Positions 5,889 to 7,719 of a stretch of DNA of 7,719 nt are shown piece by piece. Location: NCBI GenBank assembly GCA_945885645.1, contig CAMCYV010000065.1, forward strand, positions 1 to 7,719. Direction: 5' to 3'. The first letter of the stretch is position 1. Every line of letters starts with the position of its first letter. The DNA comes from Bifidobacterium breve (GTDB lineage: Bacteria > Actinomycetota > Actinomycetes > S36-B12). Below the pieces are notes generated by a model. It was not told the origin of the DNA and made no database searches. It saw nothing but the letters and a program-made list of their open reading frames with translations. Both the position numbers and the translations under genes were made by a program.

Positions 5889-5908
5889 AAGTGCTAGGCG
5901 CCCAGTAA
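5885..5908 (+). CDS. Leader minicistron 4 (MKVLGAQ), last rung of the ladder
   Basis: ATG 5885 overlaps the TGA of unit 3 and opens seven codons (MKVLGAQ) ending in TAA 5906-5908. It breaks the pattern: it is longer, uses TAA in place of TGA, and has no overlapping start after it. A GC-rich hairpin begins one nucleotide after the stop, so a ribosome terminating here would cover or melt its base. The infB start lies 39 nt downstream. Confidence 0.5.
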   Translation: MKVLGAQ

Positions 5909-5909
5909 C

Positions 5910-5933
5910 GGTCCGGTAAGTAAAGCCCGGGCC
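5910..5933 (+). promoter_or_regulatory. GC-rich hairpin between the ladder and infB
   Basis: GGTCCGG (5910-5916) pairs with CCGGGCC (5927-5933) over seven pairs with one T·G wobble, around a 10-nt A-rich loop. It starts 1 nt after the last minicistron stop and ends 5 nt before the infB ribosome-binding site. No U-run follows, so it is not a standard intrinsic terminator. Its position fits a structure controlled by ribosome passage through the ladder. Confidence 0.55.
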
Positions 5934-5938
5934 AAGAC

Positions 5939-5945
5939 AGGAGAG
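5939..5945 (+). promoter_or_regulatory. infB: Ribosome-binding site of infB
   Basis: AGGAGAG, with AGGAG ending 4 nt before GTG 5948, is one of the strongest Shine-Dalgarno matches in the window and fixes the infB start at that GTG. Confidence 0.8.
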
Positions 5946-5947
5946 TT

Positions 5948-7719
5948 GTGTCAAAAGTCCGGGTATATGAACTCGCTAAAGAGTTGGGAATGGATAGCAA
6001 GGCTGTCCTTGCCAAACTCCAAGACATGGGCGAGTTTGTTCGCTCTGCCTCCTCAACCATTGAGGCCCCTGTAGCTCGCAGGCTCAAAGAAGCTTTGCCC
6101 CCCGTTCCTGAGGGTGAAACGAAACCCGCCAAAAAGGTTGCCAAAAAGGTTGCCAAAAAGGTTGCCAAAAAGACTGCGGCTTCGGCTCCAGAGTCAATTG
6201 AAGGAGCCGCAGAAGTCGCGGCAACCGCGGCTGTCCCCGCGGCAAAGGCGGCACCGTCACCAGCGGCACCCGAAACGTCCACTGACAAAATAGCAACGCA
6301 GACGCCGGCAGCCGCACCAATCCCGACCCCTAAACCAGCAGGCCCCCGCCCCGGAAACAATCCATTTGGTGGAAGTACCGGCATGCCAAAGCCAGCACCG
6401 CGCCCGGGAAATAACCCATTTGGTTCACCCGCCTCTGGTCGACCAGCTGCTCCTCGCCCGGGTGGGGTCGCAGGTGCACCTCGTCCGAATCCGGGCATGA
6501 TGCCCTCAGCTCGTGCGCCACAGCGTTCCGGCGGACCAGGTCGTCCCGGCGGACCTGGCGGTCCCGGTGGCGCAGGTGGACCCGGTGGATTCACGAATCG
6601 CCCAGCTCGTCCCGGTGGCGCAGGTGGACCCAGTGATCCTGATGGTCCCGGCGGTCCCGGTGGTCCCGGTGGACCCGGTGGTGGTCGCCCCGGTGCACGC
6701 CCGGGCGCGCGCGGATCAACAGCCGGCGCGTTTGGGCGACCTGGAGGCAAGCCTTCACGTGGCCGTAAATCAAAAAGGGCCAAGCGTCAAGAGTTTGACA
6801 ATATGGAAGCACCCTCGATGGGTGGGGTACGTCTGCCTCGAGGAAATGGCGACAGCGTCCGACTTCCACGTGGTGCCAGTCTGACTGACTTCGCTGAGAA
6901 GATTGACGCGTCTTCGGCTGACTTGGTTAAGGTTCTCATCGGTCTCGGTGAGATGGTTACAGCAACCCAGTCAATTGATGATGACACATTGCGCTTATTG
7001 GGGACCGAACTTAATTTCGTGATCCAAATTGTTTCGCCGGAAGACGAAGACCGAGAACTCTTGGAGACTTTTGACCTCGAATTCGGCGAAGACGTGGGTG
7101 AAAATGCTGATCTTGAAGTGCGTCCACCCGTTGTCACGGTCATGGGTCACGTTGATCACGGTAAAACACGACTCCTGGATGCAATACGAAAGACAAATGT
7201 TATTTCAGGTGAAGCCGGTGGAATTACCCAGCACATTGGTGCCTATCAGGTAATTGCGCAATCACCAACAGGTGATCGACCAATTACTTTCATCGATACA
7301 CCCGGCCATGAGGCGTTCACCGCCATGCGTGCCCGTGGTGCTGAAGTTACCGACATCGCAATTCTCGTGGTAGCAGCCGACGACGGGGTGAAGCCGCAAA
7401 CCATTGAGGCTCTCAACCACGCTCAGGCAGCTGGAGTACCCATTGTGGTCGCCGTCAACAAAATAGATAAGGAAGGTGCGGACCCTACAAAGGTTCGCAG
7501 TCAACTTACCGAGTACGGGTTGGTCGCGGAAGATTTTGGTGGCGACACGATGTTTGTAGACGTCTCCGCAAAAAACAATATGGGTATTGATGAACTCTTG
7601 GAAGCTGTGCTGCTAACTGCAGATGCAGCACTCGACTTGCGCGCGAATCCATATCAAGATGCACAAGGTGTGGCTATCGAGGCCCACTTGGATCGTGGAC
7701 GTGGGCCCGTTGCAACAGT
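5948..7719 (+). CDS. infB: Translation initiation factor IF-2, N-terminal and GTPase part (3' end outside window)
   Basis: IF2 is the GTPase that delivers initiator fMet-tRNA to the 30S subunit and promotes subunit joining. 590 complete codons are present; roughly the last third is missing. GTG 5948 starts VSKVRVYELAKELGMDSKAV, the standard actinobacterial IF2_N domain (1-50). A long disordered linker follows: lysine/alanine repeats (61-75), two PRPGNNPFG repeats (133-141 and 151-159), a Gly/Pro/Arg-rich stretch (193-255) and a basic segment GRKSKRAKRQ. A second IF2_N-like helical domain is at about 290-375. The G domain is intact as far as seen: G1 GHVDHGKT 400-407, G2 around GGITQHIG 424-431, G3 DTPGHE 450-455, G4 NKID 504-507, G5 SAK 540-542. 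It is separated from ylxR by a 209-nt leader with ATGA-coupled minicistrons, which probably regulates it. Confidence 0.97.
   Translation, partial: MSKVRVYELAKELGMDSKAVLAKLQDMGEFVRSASSTIEAPVARRLKEALPPVPEGETKPAKKVAKKVAKKVAKKTAASAPESIEGAAEVAATAAVPAAKAAPSPAAPETSTDKIATQTPAAAPIPTPKPAGPRPGNNPFGGSTGMPKPAPRPGNNPFGSPASGRPAAPRPGGVAGAPRPNPGMMPSARAPQRSGGPGRPGGPGGPGGAGGPGGFTNRPARPGGAGGPSDPDGPGGPGGPGGPGGGRPGARPGARGSTAGAFGRPGGKPSRGRKSKRAKRQEFDNMEAPSMGGVRLPRGNGDSVRLPRGASLTDFAEKIDASSADLVKVLIGLGEMVTATQSIDDDTLRLLGTELNFVIQIVSPEDEDRELLETFDLEFGEDVGENADLEVRPPVVTVMGHVDHGKTRLLDAIRKTNVISGEAGGITQHIGAYQVIAQSPTGDRPITFIDTPGHEAFTAMRARGAEVTDIAILVVAADDGVKPQTIEALNHAQAAGVPIVVAVNKIDKEGADPTKVRSQLTEYGLVAEDFGGDTMFVDVSAKNNMGIDELLEAVLLTADAALDLRANPYQDAQGVAIEAHLDRGRGPVAT
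6128..6172 (+). repeat. infB: 12-nt tandem repeat in the infB linker
   Basis: GCCAAAAAGGTT is repeated perfectly three times and followed by a partial fourth copy, encoding AKKV units at residues 61-75 of IF2. The repeat keeps the frame, and its A5 runs make copy number prone to change by slippage. A basic, disordered linker of this kind is usual in actinobacterial IF2, but the perfect DNA identity implies recent expansion. Confidence 0.85.
6521..6711 (+). repeat. infB: Gly/Pro-rich degenerate repeat region in the infB linker
   Basis: Reiterated GGTCCCGGTGG-type units encode GGPGG-like segments at about residues 193-255. It includes a perfect 23-bp direct repeat (6561-6583 and 6609-6631) offset by 48 nt, that is 16 codons. 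A local acidic interruption, SDPD, follows the second copy. The high GC contrasts with the surrounding gene but reflects Gly/Pro/Arg codons, not foreign origin. Confidence 0.8.

Larger units (their letters stand above)
5843..5898 (+). repeat. Four ATGA-led units with exact 14-nt period
   Basis: Units begin at 5843, 5857, 5871 and 5885. All four start ATGA and have G at position 7. Units 1 and 3 start ATGAGCG and units 2 and 4 start ATGAA, so similarity alternates: units 1 and 3 agree at 9 of 14 bases, 2 and 4 at 8 of 14. Because 14 is not a multiple of three, this cannot be a peptide repeat in one frame; instead each ATG is in a new frame. Confidence 0.7.
5739..5947 (+). promoter_or_regulatory. 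infB: infB leader region between ylxR and infB
   Basis: This 209-nt region is the only large non-protein-coding stretch in the window and is unusual for an otherwise tight operon. From 5' to 3' it holds the descending arm of the ylxR-stop hairpin, a featureless 40-nt stretch, a possible 12-codon frame (5790-5828), a GTG-initiated minicistron behind GAGG (5821-5824), a ladder of ATGA-coupled five-codon frames (5843-5888), a seven-codon frame ending at 5908, a GC-rich hairpin (5910-5933), and the infB ribosome-binding site. No convincing promoter was found: TTGACC at 5825-5830 resembles a -35 but lacks a -10 partner. Inference: a translation-dependent control region for IF2 synthesis. Confidence 0.65.

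Noticed and set aside
5739..5908. Leader as a frameshifted C-terminal extension of ylxR
   Set aside because: YlxR is complete at its normal length, and the 14-nt period puts successive ATG codons in different frames, which does not fit a single lost coding region.
5910..5947. Intrinsic transcription terminator before infB
   Set aside because: The stem is suitable but no U-run follows; the next bases are purine-rich and form the ribosome-binding site.
5854..6783. 309-codon minus-strand frame with collagen-like Gly/Pro-rich translation
   Set aside because: It is the complement of the Gly/Pro-rich infB linker; GGN/CCN codons read as GGN/CCN on the other strand, which keeps the frame open. The plus frame shows clear IF2 domains on both sides.
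1..7719. CRISPR arrays, tRNA or rRNA genes, insertion sequences, phage genes
   Set aside because: No direct-repeat/spacer pattern, cloverleaf, rRNA-like sequence, transposase or terminal inverted repeats were seen; the content is housekeeping genes in conserved order.

Overview
The window is chromosomal sequence from an actinobacterium. It carries the end of ispG (non-mevalonate isoprenoid synthesis), a GNAT acetyltransferase of the DUF4081 type found beside ispG in actinobacteria, proS, a TauE/SafE-type membrane permease, and then the translation/transcription block rimP-nusA-ylxR-infB. All genes are on the + strand. Base composition looks close to 50% GC by eye, low for the phylum, and the genes are tightly packed. 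That would fit a streamlined aquatic lineage such as acI/Nanopelagicales or a relative, but this placement is inference from gene order and protein motifs, not a phylogeny.

Layout: 1-327 ispG 3' end with all the Fe-S ligand positions seen in this domain; 337-1209 GNAT protein; 1210-1311 spacer with no convincing signal; 1312-3090 proS from a GTG start; 3078-3854 TauE/SafE permease overlapping proS by 13 nt; 3855-3915 short spacer with overlapping inverted repeats; 3916-4410 rimP; 4413-5450 nusA; 5463-5738 ylxR (rnpM) from a TTG start; 5739-5947 a 209-nt infB leader; 5948 to the window end infB, cut off inside the GTP-binding half after 590 codons.

The most unusual part is the infB leader. 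It holds four ATGA start/stop overlaps spaced exactly 14 nt apart (ATG at 5843, 5857, 5871 and 5885). Each ATG opens a tiny reading frame whose TGA is shared with the next ATG, giving MSASQ, MKAFA and MSVSA, then MKVLGAQ ending in TAA at 5906-5908. A Shine-Dalgarno-like GAGG sits before a GTG (5831) in frame with the first of these. One nucleotide after the last stop begins a 7-bp GC-rich hairpin (5910-5933), followed by the infB ribosome-binding site. This looks like a ladder of termination-reinitiation steps ahead of the gene for initiation factor IF2, which suggests feedback on translation initiation or termination capacity. The architecture is read directly from the sequence; the regulatory role is inference.

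Functionally, proS charges tRNA-Pro, RimP matures the 30S subunit, NusA controls elongation, termination and antitermination, YlxR/RnpM is an RNA-binding regulator of RNase P, and IF2 brings initiator tRNA to the ribosome. The permease is the odd member of this set.
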